Source: Reticulitermes speratus (Eukaryota; Arthropoda; Insecta; Blattodea; Rhinotermitidae). Taken from it: DNA of 64,000 nt. The notes beneath the pieces were generated by a model that saw only the letters and a program-made list of their open reading frames with translations, was not told the origin of the DNA and did not search any database. Position numbers and translations under genes: made by a program. Shown one piece after another: positions 36,126 to 47,589 of this stretch (positions within the stretch are counted from its first letter, which is position 1; every line of letters begins with the position of its first letter). The stretch covers positions 36,506,908 through 36,570,907 of the forward strand of contig JAJKFL010000003.1 in assembly GCA_021186555.1 (NCBI GenBank). The letters are read 5' to 3'.

Positions 36126-36640
36126 GAATAAAAAGAGTTCAGCAAATTGGTGGCAGGCAATTGTTCGTATTACGACGTGCATAAACTAACAAAATGGTTG
36201 CAAAGATTAGCCTCGTTTACCCATACCGTAAGATCGTTCGCTGGAACAATGAAAGGAGGATCGTAGGGAGATGGTGCTTCACCCTCCGTCCATTTGTCAT
36301 CGTGCTGAAATGGACAGTTCGTCAGTTACTTAACAAGGGTTTTAAAAACACAGAGTTTCTTTAGCGTCGAGTGGTATGAGAGGATGAACAGGTACGTTGA
36401 ACTTGAAAGGATTGGGAAGGAAGCGGCCGTAGACTATTTCAAGTTTGGCCTACTACAATGTCATTAGACTGAAGCACACGAAGGACAGTCGGTGTTTCGG
36501 CTGGTATTCAATGATGCAAAGAATTCTTTCTGTGTCCAAACTCTTCTCTGAATTTAATATAAATCTAGAGCTAAAATAAAAGAAGGGCCAAAATGAGGTA
36601 CATTAAAACTACTTTAGACACGAAACTTAGGTAATAAATA

Positions 36641-36664
36641 AGTAAGTAAGTAAGTAAGTAAGTA
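36641..36664 (+). repeat. (AAGT)6 microsatellite
   Basis: Six uninterrupted AGTA-type tetranucleotides. Confidence 0.95.
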
Positions 36665-36723
36665 AAATGGCTGGATAGTGGCAGGACGACTGAGATTTGA
36701 TTCCCAATATGAAAGAGACTATT

Positions 36724-36990
36724 AGGCGTGTTCGCAAAATTGCGAAAAGCGACTATTAGCTTCGTTGTGTCTGTTCGTCCGTGCGTCCGTCCGTCCTTCC
36801 GTCTGTCCGCATAGAACAGCTCGGCCCTCAATGGAAGGACTTCAATTAAATTTGATATTTCAGGATTTTTTAAAACTCTGTACAGAAAATTCAAGTTTGA
36901 TTAAAATCTGACAGTAATAACGGGTACTTTACATGGAGACATATGTACATTTACGATAACATCTCACTGATTTCTTATTAGGATAAAAAA
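36724..36990 (+). mobile_element. AGGCGC MITE copy
   Basis: Starts AGGCGTGTTCGC, then TTGCGAAAAGCGAC, a (CCGT)n-rich block at 36768-36812, then body sequence with AAATTTGATATTTCAGG and GACAGTAATAACGGGTACTT. It is the reverse complement of the right part of the 55.18-55.66 kb copy. The far terminus is absent. No transposase is encoded. Confidence 0.65.
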
Positions 36991-36999
36991 TGTTTCAAA

Positions 37000-38390
37000 A
37001 AAAGTTAGTCTAGACATACATTTCATGTTCAATAATTACTTTACGAAAGTCTAGCCGTTTGTGTGATAATGTGGAAAAACATGGTAGAGCCAGACAGGCC
37101 ACAGATGACAAAAGAAACGGCCCAGAAAAAATGCGATTTGTTGCCGGATAACTAAGGAAAGAATACAGAGACACACACTCATAAATATAATATTTATTGC
37201 TTTTCCACTACAACAATGGTTATTAGAACACGCCTCAATATTAGGTTATACCTAAATTTCCTCTCTTGTTCTTTTCGTGAACATGTCAGCACCGGCTCTG
37301 GAACCCTCCTAGCATCTAGCCAGCAGGTACTGGAGCTGTTTCTCCAGGGGTAAAAAAACCGGAGCGTAAAACTGGCTGTTGATATTCATGTAATAAAATA
37401 TTTATAAATGCGACGGTACATCAGGGTCTGAATATTTTGTCTAAAACTGTACCACAGTCTCATTCAACGCAATCACCATGTGAGCGGCAAATAAAGAATA
37501 TCTTAGGTAAAAACCAACTACATTAAATAGCGTTATTATATTTAGTGTCCGAATCGTCAAAATAGTTTTAAATTCTTACGACAAATTTTTCTTTCTTGTT
37601 TTTTAACATGAAATTGAACGTGGTGTAGCATAAGCACTAGTTAATATTCTCTCAGAGGTACTAAAGACTATGGTTTGTCGATTTTTACATTAAATTTCCC
37701 ACAGTAGTAAGTAGGCCTATCGATTAACATGACACTTTTATGACGATTGTAAAATATAGTAAAAATTCCCATATCACTATAGGCTATAGTAGTATGATTG
37801 CCACTGCCCCCTATCAATATCATGGTGTTGTAAACTATTGACTTTTTTAAAGTATGTTTAATTTAGTATTATTTTCATTACGCTGGATAAAGTTGGATTG
37901 TTCTAATGCCTTCAAGCGTTATGCGACATCGCTCAAGCCTTATATATTTGTACCAGAGTCATAGAAACTTGCAAAGTTTCCTACTGTACAATCCTTCCAC
38001 CTTATGGTTGAACAGAGGAATATGTAATGGGATGTAGAATATCAACGTTGTAATGTATCAGTGTTCGTGAGGCAGGAAAAATAAAGACCGGTCTACTTTG
38101 TTCTGCACCCGCCTTCTTTAGTGCTGTTCTCTGAATGTATCAAGAAGAAAAGGCCAGGATACATAAATAAAATCAAATCCATGTTTCCCATGTCGTCTTG
38201 TAAGTGAAAGGCCATTTATGCATCGTACTAACCGGGCTAGCAAATATAACCACTACGAACTAATACGGCTTGCGTCAGATTTCACAAAGCTACGATTTTC
38301 TCTGCAGAACAATACAGTATACGATCTTTCGATTACCCAGCATATTAAGTGATAAACTTTGTGTGATTTCAGGCTTCTGCCGCGATGTGG
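37000..38390. other. Gene-free stretch
   Basis: No supported gene or repeat. A TAGGCCTA octamer lies at 37712-37719. Confidence 0.4.
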
Positions 38391-38395
38391 CTGAG

Positions 38396-38529
38396 ATCTG
38401 CGCTCTTCTGGGATATTACGCAACGTTGAGTGGTAGTTCTTGACCCTTGATGATGGAACCGATAAGTTGTCCCGAAACATCGGTGGAGAACTACCACTCA
38501 ACACTGCGTAATATCCCAGAAGTGCAGAT
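38396..38529 (+). ncRNA. Hammerhead-like core inside a ~45-bp hairpin
   Basis: Long arms 38396-38441 and 38487-38529 pair almost perfectly (for example GAGTGGTAGTTCT with AGAACTACCACTC). Between them lies CTTGATGATGG, a weak GGAAC/GTTGTCC stem II, then GAAACATCGGT. The arms therefore take the place of a greatly extended stem I around a hammerhead core. The first box has an extra T or a C-to-T change. The arms contain CTTCTGGGATATTACGC, the flank also seen near the motifs at 23.8, 46.3 and 50.05 kb. Confidence 0.5.
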
Positions 38530-38534
38530 ATAAA

Positions 38535-39740
38535 GTGACAGACTTAATCATGGATATCCTATTGCTTTAACAAAACGAAAGAACATTTAGAGTATGTTCG
38601 GGTTGATGCTTTAAAAGCCTCGTACGTAGGCCCCGTCTTTACCCAAATAACTCAAAATTTGCACCAAAAAGACAATAATGTATCCAAAACAGGGCCTAAG
38701 TTAAATTTACTCGTTATTTTTGTAAGCTGAATTAGTTTCCTTTATCAGTCATAATGTGGTATAATGGCAAGGGATAATGGATAACAATAAGCTAAATTTT
38801 AAAATCCATCAAATAAAACCGCGGCTTTGCTGAAGACTCAAGGTTTTTGGAAAGTTACGTCGATGTCAACTGGAGAATAGTTACATTTCAATAGATCAAG
38901 GAATTACGACTTGTCCTTCGCCAAATTAATGCTTCGCCTCTCATTAATGGCCTACTATTACACGTAGTTCTGTAGACCTGTATATAGTATAGATTCTTAC
39001 AATTTTATATTTCCTCCAGTACACAAAATAATAGGCTTGCTGTAAGATCCTGGCGATGGTATATCATTAACTTTGTGGACTATTTCTATCGTCTAATATA
39101 TTCAAATTCATATAAGTCTAGTACATGGAACATTACTTTTCGCGGAGCAGGATCGACCCTCGTCTTAAGGCCTGCTTCTAACACATAATATTATCACATA
39201 ATTATAAACACTCTTCTACGACACAAACTAAAGTCAAATAAGTAAGAAAACAAGCTCAAAAAATAAATTAGAAGATGGAATATTCTACAAAATTAATAAA
39301 AAATAATAGGTTGTTTATTAATTATATTTATCCAAGAAAAGCACACGAATTAATTTTATTACGCCTTATGCATAGGCCTAGTGTACAAGGATTAATAAAC
39401 CCGCATGTCTGATGTCAGATCCGATTAAAAATTTAACAAATCTTTGCTGACAAAATAAAAACCTTTTCATATGATTTCAGAGGTTATGACTACTGGTAAG
39501 TGTTCAAATGGCCCTAATTTAACCTTACATCAGTTGAACAACTCGAGCTGAAGCTCGTTGTGTACTTTCCTCTAATTTCTACGCTCTATCAAGCATATTT
39601 CCAACTGCATCCCCTTCTCTTTACCGAAACCTAAGCCTATCCTAGATTAAAAATATACTTTTATTGCCCTGCGTTCAGCCTGACATTTCAAGATTTCGTT
39701 TAAATCGCCCTTTTATAAATCACTCCTATCCAACACTGCA
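38535..39740. other. Gene-free stretch
   Basis: A+T-rich, with no supported feature. A TAGGCCTA octamer lies at 39373-39380. Confidence 0.4.
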
Positions 39741-39744
39741 TCGC

Positions 39745-39850
39745 AATTAATAGCCCTCCTGCTTCGCATCCAGAGGTCGCAGGTTCGAAGCTCGGCAGTT
39801 GGATCGGCTACACTCAGTGAAGATTTTTTGCGATTTTTTTTAGCGCTCCA
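39745..39850 (+). repeat. tRNA-derived SINE fragment
   Basis: CTCCTGCTTCGCATCCAGAG followed by GTCGCAGGTTCGAAGCTCGG reads as anticodon-arm-like sequence plus box B of a tRNA. Box A is not clear and no tail is defined. Confidence 0.5.
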
Positions 39851-39999
39851 TGAAATAATATGCAAGTAAGTTAAAGTAAGCAAAGACCGCATTCTTCTGT
39901 GTGTTTTTTATATCACTGTGGACCTACATAGATGTTAAAATCTTTCACATTAATAGGCATTAAAGAAATCACGGGAGTCAGATAGTCGAGAAAAGAAAC

Positions 40000-40190
40000 A
40001 CTCACTGGAAAGATGAGAAGTATATGCAAAATTTTAGCGGAAAACCTGAAGGAAAGAAAGAATCGAGCCGGAAAGTTTACATAGGTGGAAAATAAATTAC
40101 GAAGATGGAGCTCAAATACATAGGGTGGATATATGTGGAATGGATTCAGCTAGCTCAAGGCAAGGTTAAATATTTGTTTTCTCTGAGCAT
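40000..40190 (+). pseudogene. LINE A C-terminal fragment
   Basis: Translation in pieces gives ENPEGKKESSRK and then YVEWIQLAQGKV. These correspond to KPEGKRPLGRPR and GVDWIQLAQDR of the family. Frames shift between the two pieces. It is a dead 3' remnant, same strand as the copies at 28.0, 34.8 and 47.6 kb. Confidence 0.65.
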
Positions 40191-40272
40191 GATAACAATC
40201 TTGAGAGTAGCAAGACAGTATCAAGATGACTGCCTTCTGAGATATGACGCAGTTTATTTTAGTAAACATTTA

Positions 40273-40358
40273 TGAAAGTTTCGGGGAAACCTGCTGCGTC
40301 AATCTTCAAGGTAGCCCCAGAGATGGAGCAGCAGGATGCTCCGAAACTGTAGAATCAT
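40273..40358 (+). ncRNA. Pair of degenerate hammerhead-like motifs
   Basis: Plus strand: CCCCAGAGATGGAGC, then a perfect 5-bp GGAGC/GCTCC stem II and CGAAACTGTAG (40341-40351). The first box lacks a clean CTGANGA. On the minus strand just upstream (about 40311-40273): CTTGAAGATTGACG, then CCCCGAAACTTTC. The head-to-head arrangement repeats that at 12.8, 46.2 and 47.8 kb. Both cores are damaged. Confidence 0.22.
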
Positions 40359-41100
40359 TTAACAAAATATAAGGTGTCGTATTAGACCCTAAACACGGCT
40401 TTACAATTTGGAATTCCATATGAGGTTAGAATTTCTTTACCAGCAGATTAAGTATTAGTTTCAAAAAACGACTTTGTTACACGAAATCAGTTGTGTTGAT
40501 AAAATAAACCCAGAAACCGGCAAGAAGAAATAGTTCATTTGAAAATATCAAGAATGATTTTTAAGAAGACCTACTTTATAAAATAATCTGAGACTTGCTT
40601 TCATATTAACGTACGTGCCATTCACCGAGTTTGTTTATTTGTATGCATGTGCAGAGAGTCACGATAAACCGACAACATCACATTGTAAGATCTATGTAGC
40701 CTGTTTGCTTCAACACCCTCACCCTCCTTCTGGCCTGTATTGCTTCATACTGCTAGCTAGCGACAGGTATTGTCCAGGCTGATTGAGGCTGATCCTGAAC
40801 GCTTAGTGGGTTTAGATGGTGTTACTCTATGTGCAGCTGGGTGGCTGTGTTACAGGGAGGCCCAGAACCGATCCATCAAAACTGTGTGTCAGTAGCCATT
40901 AGCACTCGCGCGCTCCTCGTCCGTACGAAGAGAAGCAACACGCTCAGCTTCTGTGCAGTCTCCTGCACTCACGGCTTGCTGCTGCAGGGGGGAAAAAAGT
41001 CTTTCTGTTCAGCTTCTGGATTCGTGCACTTGTTCACCTGATTTTGGCTGAGTGGCTGGTCATTTTATTCACTGATTATAAGATGCTAATTTACCAGGAC

Positions 41101-41240
41101 AGATATGTGAGAGTGTGAGTGGGTGGGTGGGAGTGTGTGTGGTTAGGCCGGGGGGGGGGGGGGGTGCCATTTATGTGTGTGTATGTGCTTGTGTGGGTGG
41201 ATGATGTGTTGGTTGGCTCAGTGACTGGATGGATGAATAA
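41101..41240 (+). repeat. GT/G-rich tract with G15 run
   Basis: GTGGGTGGGTGGGAG-type sequence and a run of 15 G at 41150-41164, then GTGTGTATGTG. A strongly strand-asymmetric simple-sequence region. Confidence 0.85.
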
Positions 41241-41340
41241 GTAGGTGAATTGTTAACTAGTTAGATGGTTACATATGCGATATACTTAGGTTGCGTGTTT
41301 GGATGATGTACTGACTGCTGGTAGTTTGGAAATAATTTTG

Positions 41341-41430
41341 TCTGACACTTAGGTAAGTGATTAGATAATGTTGTCTGAAACTTAGGAACGTGATTAGATA
41401 ATGTTTCTGAAACTTAGGAACGTAATTAGA
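41341..41430 (+). repeat. ~32-bp tandem repeat, about 2.8 units
   Basis: Units beginning TCTGAMACTTAGG start at 41341, 41374 and 41406. Each carries GATTAGATAATG or a degraded form of it. Confidence 0.8.
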
Positions 41431-41967
41431 AATTCTTGTCATTATCTCTTTCGAAGTTGTGTGATGTTATTTCAATATAGTGTTCGGTTCGTAAGATGAT
41501 AACTTTGGCTAGTCACGCTTTCTGTGACTAATAATTAATTAACAGTTCTCCTAAAGGACACAACTAAGTAGTCATCGCCCCACCTTGCCATTTGCAGACA
41601 GCTGACGAAACGTTACGTTCTGACGATGGACAAAGTACAAAAACCAAGTAAACTTAATTTTTGATTGGACAGTTTTGTTTGTCACATTAAGCACAGAATT
41701 GTTACTTGTTTTATTACCATCAGAAACCGTTGAATATTGATACGCCTAAATAGTATTATTACAGTTATTTCATTTTTTGCGTATTCTGACCTACAAAGTT
41801 CTGTACATATGCCACCATTACTTTCGGTTTCTTCCTGAACCTGCCTAAATGATAGGCGTAAAATAATTTCAGTTTTCTTGTAGTCTATTGCGATGCCCAT
41901 TATCCCTCCTGCTCAATCGTCATTTTCTTCCATAAAGGAAGATATTAGGTAAAGTACGTAAAGCAAT

Positions 41968-42278
41968 CCATTACAGGTCAGGACAGGCCCTTAGGGTTCC
42001 AGGAGGTTGAGGCTCCCAGATTTCCAGACAATCGGCACATGACGGTGGTAAGGTTGTCAGCCATATGCACCGACCGCCTTAACCCCCCCCCCCCCCCCCC
42101 CCCAGGAAATATTCCTGGTACTCATTTTTTGTGGAGGCTGAGTCGATGTCAGGGCCATAGTGTGGCCGAAAGGATCGATCAATGAAAACTTCTAGTGACA
42201 CAATCGGGAATTGGATCCGCGACCATCCGGCTTGTAGCGCAGTGCCTCAACCACCTGTACCACCGCGTGCCCCTACAG
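41968..42278 (-). repeat. SINE family 3 copy with C21 run
   Basis: It aligns with the 29.5 kb copy from the GTTCCAGGAGGTTGAGGCTC end to the tRNA-like head (minus strand GGTGGTTGAGGCACTGCGC, then GCGGATCCAATTCCCG as box B). The short CCCC before AGGAAATAT in the sister copy is a run of 21 C here (42083-42103), so the homopolymer grew inside the SINE. Confidence 0.85.
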
Positions 42279-42479
42279 GAACATATTACGCCCCATTTTT
42301 CAGACCTAAATAAAACAGTAAGAGGAGTAACACCAATTAACGTAGGTCGTAAGAAGTCCGCGTGAAAGACTAGTAACTGCTAACACCAAATGGTTAGTCA
42401 CTAAAACAAAACGATGGAAAAGGCGTTTTTAAGAATAGGTGTTTATGTGTATGTATATACGAGTATATACATATATATG

Positions 42480-42710
42480 CACATTCTAGGCTAGACTGTG
42501 GGCTGGATGATCCAGATCAAAACGACAAGACTGTCTCTAGGGCCCAGCCAGTCTCACACTCAATAAGTACCTGGGGCTATATCCCCGGAGGCGTAGCGGC
42601 CGGTGTGTGAGGCTGACTATGCACCTCCCCCTCCAGTGCCGAGAGTAAGAATGGGTGGCGGCGCTTTACTTCCGCTGCACCTCTAAGCCTTTATGACGTG
42701 TGAAGAGGCA
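42480..42710. repeat. G+C-rich island, probable interspersed repeat
   Basis: Markedly richer in G+C than its surroundings, with blocks such as CTATATCCCCGGAGGCGTAG and GGTGGCGGCGCTTTACTTCC. It has the look of a SINE or a domesticated repeat body, but I recognise no family, see no clear box A/B pair and find no second copy here. Confidence 0.35.
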
Positions 42711-42719
42711 ATTATACCT

Positions 42720-43770
42720 CTCTACTTCGTCTATAATTTGCGGGCCAGCTACTGTTCATGGCCCACTGACTGAGAAATGTTGCATTGAGCATCATAAAGT
42801 AATAGGGCTAATAAGTGTGTTAAACATGATTTCACATTATTCAGACCTACTAAGAACAGTCACGAAATCAGTAAACTTCTTTACAGGCTAATCTCTTCTC
42901 ATAGTACATTATGCAAGCCTTGGGTGGTAGAACTTTGGAAATAGAAAATAACACAGAGCGAAGTTTATTTTTCAGATGGCGCATACTCTAAGAATTATTT
43001 GGCCCGGTGACTAATGGGACAATATTACGAAACCACTCAAGGCCACAATTCTATTTACCACACCGAGAATATAATGGCTGTGGTAGGAAATATCTACACC
43101 GCGGTTAACGGAAGGGAAAATTGCACACCTCATCAATACCCAATCAAGCTGAAGCAAGTAATTAATACCAATCCCATAAGCCGTAATAATAATATTAGAA
43201 CTGGGTGTGTTCAAATAATATAATTATTATTTCAGTTTTTATGCTAAATGCATGACTAATTATGCCAAGGGTAAATGAAAGGACATGAAAAACGATAGCA
43301 GATTGTGATCATTACAATAAAGCCCATCAATGAAACACGTACAGCTCAATCATACCACAGTCATTTGTAGAGGTTTATTGCTCTCCTAATCTACGAGATG
43401 CTGGAGAACGTTATGGGATAAACAGAGAACCCTCTTAGACTCGATGACTACTGTACACTGTGCTTAATTAGTATCGTTCATAGTGTAAGGTGTAATCAAA
43501 GTATAGTTTAAACCTACTCTCGAATGCTCAATCAAATACCTGACAATAGCTTTACTATCAATATGAGATTTACTGTACTACAGGGCCTATGTAATTACAG
43601 ATAGCTCTTGATACTCCTGCATGCACAGGTTACATGGGCGGTTTTGACTGCCGACAGGGGCCACTAAATTTCTCCTCGCTCCTGTGTTCGTACTGGTTCT
43701 ACGGCCCAGAAAGTCTCCTTTCCGATGGGTGTCTGGGACTCTTCCCCCCCCCTCCGGAGAAAAGGCGGTC
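42720..43770. other. Gene-free stretch
   Basis: Overlapping opposite-strand frames at 43011-43223 and 43634-43870 have no recognised content. Confidence 0.4.
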
Positions 43771-43772
43771 GG

Positions 43773-43949
43773 TATCTATTGTTGTTTATAAAATTAACGG
43801 CAGTCCTGTGACACAAGTCACAACGCAACCAGCCGGTGCAGATCACAACACAGGACACGTAGTAACATAATACAGGGTAACTTCAACCTACTTGAGATAG
43901 CCTGTATACAAAACAGGACTGCCATTAATTTTATAAACAACAATAGATA
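43773..43949. mobile_element. MITE-like pair of 37-bp inverted arms
   Basis: Left arm 43773-43809 and right arm 43913-43949 differ at only one position (AATTAACGG against AATTAATGG). They enclose about 103 bp without coding potential. The high arm identity suggests a fairly young insertion or conversion between arms. No family is recognised. Confidence 0.7.
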
Positions 43950-44140
43950 TGTAATTTTTAAATAAACTTTTAACCTTTTATGGAAAACTAGTAAAACACA
44001 TTCCCCTGGATTTTACACAATTCGACAGCTGGAAGTAATAATAACATAATCCATTGGGAATTAAGATTTATTTTATTCTATGTGGATATACAAGTTGCTT
44101 AAAAATTGAACTAATAGATGTAAAGCATATGTAAAACTTT

Positions 44141-44187
44141 GACCCCCTGAGTATGGCTTGTTAAAAGCCGAAACATATGTAGGGGTA
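44141..44187 (+). ncRNA. Hammerhead-like motif, one core change
   Basis: GACCCC and GGGGT pair as stem I. CTGAGTA (expected CTGANGA) is followed by GGCT/AGCC stem II with a TTGTTAA-type loop, then GAAACATATGTA. ACATATGT is a palindromic stem III, with GTA as cleavage triplet. All helices are good. The G8-to-T change in the core probably lowers or abolishes activity. Confidence 0.42.
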
Positions 44188-44189
44188 AC

Positions 44190-45515
44190 TGACTTACTTA
44201 TGAGAATATAGTGCATATGTTGGTTTCCAAAACTTTTAATTGGTTAGCAAGATGCACGGAGAATACAACGTGAAATACTTGCTCTTGTTTCTTGTTTATT
44301 ATACATCTTGCCCAGCGCCGCCTCCTTTATTTTCTTCACCTAACATTGGATTAGTTAGTGAAGAGTACGAACTACAATTCTCCTCATTACAGGGCTATAG
44401 CTTTTTAGTCCAATCTCCACTTCATTTCTCTTAAACACTAATATTCTAGTCTGCAGCGTATTATAAAATACAGTCTAAAAATGAAGTCACTACGTTGAAT
44501 AGAACAGCATAGTGGCCTACACTTCTCCAATTTGATCATGAATAAATGTTTGCAAGTAGGCCTATTGCTCTTGGCAGTTTGTTAAAAATAATATGCAGCT
44601 GTGAAGCTTCAGACTGGCCTAACAGAATTTTCAAGTCGATACCAATGGACCCAGAGAGAGACACTTGTAAAGATTATACTCTAAAAATATATTTACATAT
44701 CTAAAATACAGGAATTTAAAGCCTTGTTTTATCTTCGGCTCAACATGTCGTCACAGAATAAGAATAGAATAGTTCAGAGCTAAAGTTTCGTCCAAGTATT
44801 TCGGAATATAGCTGGGCCTATATGGCTCAATTTTCGACCGGAACGCCAGAAATTGTGAATAAGACTGTACGCACTTTTCCTCAGGACTGAAACACGATGA
44901 AATCTACTTCGTTGGCTGTTCTAACAGCGTACTGTCAGACTTGTATCTTGTAATATGCTCTACGAAAGAAATAATTTGTTTTAGGTGTTCCTTCTCGTGG
45001 CCTTTAGCCTAAGGGAATTTCATGTGAATCTGTCCTATACCTTCTGGGAAACACCAATATATTATTTATTACCAAACAAGGGTAACAGTGTAAATAAAAT
45101 TAACTTCTCAAGTGCCTAAAATATTCGTTGGTTGCTGTAGCACGCTTGCCGTGTTAATGAAGAGCTTGAGTCAACAAACTAAGGATAAAAATAATACGTA
45201 TATCGTAATTCACAAAAATGCTGTTAAAAGAATTAATTGTATGCAGTCCTCCTTATGAAAATCATGGTCACTCAGCAGGCGAAAAAATTCCCCGTCCTTT
45301 ATACAAAAAGTAGCCACATTACCGTACACACAGCAGCACGCCACTGGAACCCATCCTGAGCCATTTGAACCCATTCAGCACACAAGCTCCTTTTCACTAT
45401 TATGCTACAACCTACCTCTCCCAAGATGTCTCCCACCCAATTCTCCATGCCTTTTCATTGTAACAATATTTAGTAAAATGACAAATACGAGTACGTAATT
45501 TTATTACTATCGAAT
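44190..45515. other. Gene-free stretch
   Basis: No supported gene or repeat. A TAGGCCTA octamer lies at 44557-44564. Confidence 0.4.
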
Positions 45516-45519
45516 TATT

Positions 45520-45700
45520 AGGCGCCGTCGCATAGTCGCGAAAAGCGGCTACTACATTCTAATGTCCGTCCGTTTGTCAGCCTGTATCAGCGCGGCTCCC
45601 ACTGGACGGATTTACATGAAATCTGATATTGGTGACTTTTATGAAAAACCTGTCGAGTAATTCCAAATTTAACATCGGGCAAAAATATCGTGCATCTTAC
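45520..45700 (+). mobile_element. AGGCGC MITE copy, one end
   Basis: Starts AGGCGCCGTCGC, then GTCGCGAAAAGCGGCTAC and a GTCCGTCCGTTTGTC block, followed by CACTGGACGGATTTACATGA, equivalent to sequence in the 36.7 and 55.2 kb copies. The distal end is lost. Confidence 0.6.
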
Positions 45701-45709
45701 AATTAAGAC

Positions 45710-46160
45710 CCTAAATAAGCTATATTTTTGCCGGCGACATTAACTCACCATAAAACCGCTCTATTCGACTGAAATTGTATCAGGTTGTCAGGATAGCCGC
45801 AGAGGTATAAATATTACGCGAATGCGCCACAAAGTTATGTTATACGTACGTAGCCTGTCTTGTTTAATTAAAATGATACTCCATTGATTGGCTAAACGTC
45901 AGCATGTGGCGAGATAAAGAGGATTATGCAGCACAAGCACAATAAGCTCAAAGATCAAATATTTATCGCAACCTGTCACCGTACAATTAATAGACACGTG
46001 TGCCTTAGCCTTCATATGCATGCCAGTGTTGGCCCTGAGCTCTTTACGCTCCAGACGCTAGTGAGAACGGTATCCTTATTGTGCTTTACTTTCCTATACT
46101 TTAGACAAATTTTCATAAACTCATTACTTTCAAGATTCAAGTTTTCTGGCGTGTAATGCC
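45710..46160. other. Gene-free stretch
   Basis: No supported gene. The frame at 45926-46156 is short and unrecognised. Confidence 0.4.
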
Positions 46161-46164
46161 GTGT

Positions 46165-46225
46165 TTACTGGTAATTAGTTACCGACGTTTCCGAGGAGCG
46201 TAGTGCTTCCATTTTCATGACAAAG
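46165..46225 (-). ncRNA. Hammerhead-like motif, degraded first box
   Basis: Minus strand: ATGAAAA in place of CTGAAGA, a GGAAGC...GCTCC-type stem II, then GGAAACGTCGGTAAC with the canonical GTC triplet. The family-specific GGTAAC after the cut site is shared with the motifs at 46.28 and 50.09 kb. It is probably inactive. Confidence 0.3.
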
Positions 46226-46253
46226 AAGTCCGAGAAGACCGGACTATTTCAAC

Positions 46254-46335
46254 CTGAATACTGAAGCAGTACACTCTTCCGAAACGTCGGTAACTCTTCA
46301 CCAGGCAACACGGCGTTGTATTTCAGAAGAAGTCA
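46254..46335 (+). ncRNA. Hammerhead-like motif with family flank
   Basis: Plus strand: CCTGAATA (expected CTGAAGA, G to T), a GAAG/CTTC stem II, then CCGAAACGTCGGTAACTC (46279-46296) with GTC as triplet. Downstream, CCAGGCAACACGGCGT and TTTCAGAAGA match, in reverse complement, the flank next to the 50.09 kb motif. It is head-to-head with the minus-strand motif at 46.2 kb. Confidence 0.4.
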
Positions 46336-46339
46336 ATCT

Positions 46340-47290
46340 TCACTAACATCGCTGTCAGAACCTCAAATCTCATATTTATTACTTGTTTTTTGCCCATGAT
46401 TGAATGAGTCACGATGTTAGATGTAAAATTGTTTATAACTAATATGTAACATTTTGAGTAGGCTTAGAGTAGAGCCTATTTATAAAAGGGCTTCATGTTT
46501 AGTCTATTATTTTTATTCGCTTTATTATTGTTTATTCAATAACGCTGCCCGTTGCTCAGATTACATTATGGCGCATGAGAGGATGATTAGTGAAAAGTGA
46601 ATTCATAAGGATGCAAAAGGAAATGGTCGTGGTCTAAATGATATACTACTCCGATATTCCTTTGGAATAATTGTGGGAAGTCACAAGAATCATGTCAGGA
46701 TGGACACTTTGCCGGCGGAGTTTCGAGTCGAGCACCTGCCGATTATCAGTCACAGAAATGAGGTAATTTGCTAGTTTTTTTATTTTTTGAAGACTGAATA
46801 TAGGAATAGTTTGTATGCATGTGTGTATGTATGATCTTCGTATTTATTCAGTCCGTTTACGCTTCCGCCTTTGTCGAGCTATAGACCAGTCTGTCTGCTC
46901 AAACACACTACCATTGCTCTCCCTAATGTTGTTCTCTCTGCTGTGTTTCGAAACCTCAATCCTTTCTGAGCACGTGGTAAATTCAATATTAGACATTACC
47001 GACAAATATAAATTGGGGCATAATTGGCCAGACAGGGAAAACCTGTCCTTATCTTTAAAATACGAGTATAAACAAAATTTTCGCATTTACCAAGCAAAGT
47101 AACCTTTGAATCGAAAACAAAATACACACAATCCTATGATAAGTTACTAATAAATTATGTATGTTCTTTTCTTGGAAACGCCTTATTAATCGACGCTCTC
47201 AGTAGCTCAGAATACACAGTGTCTAATGATAGGCTCGTTAATGAATAATGAATTGGAAAGGAAATGGAAGTCAGCCTAGTGTAATTTGTG
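46340..47290. other. Gene-free stretch
   Basis: Opposed overlapping frames at 46815-47102 and 46844-47086 are unrecognised. Confidence 0.4.
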
Positions 47291-47299
47291 GTACTATCG

Positions 47300-47405
47300 C
47301 GAGAAGCGCCTGGAGAAAATTAGGATAGCCATGAAAACTCCCAGAAAGGTTAGCCGATTGCTGGCAGAGATAAGAACAGGACGTCCGCCATATACATGCC
47401 AGAAG
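47300..47405 (-). repeat. Possible SINE fragment
   Basis: GGATAGCCATGAAAACTCCC and CCGCCATATACATGCCAG resemble a type of arthropod tRNA-derived repeat in which a box B-like segment (here decayed to CTGTTCTTATC on the minus strand) follows the head. The match is from family memory and is weak. Confidence 0.3.
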
Positions 47406-47589
47406 CATTACTCTTTAAGCTGATATAGATTCTATTTCAATTAACAGAAGAGAATTTACAACAGTAATAATATTTTCTTTCAAGGTTCGGAACTATTGTG
47501 TTTCTCCCTTTTAAGCAATTCAGTTATTTTGCGTATAATATCAGGTCGCCTCGTTTAATAAGTCTGTCTGTACCTTAAAAGAAACAAGA

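Noticed and set aside
41588..41630. GACGAAACGTTACG followed by CTGACGATGG, a possible permuted hammerhead
   Set aside because: The boxes are only a few bases apart in reversed order and no stem can form between them. It may be a junction of two relics but is not supportable.
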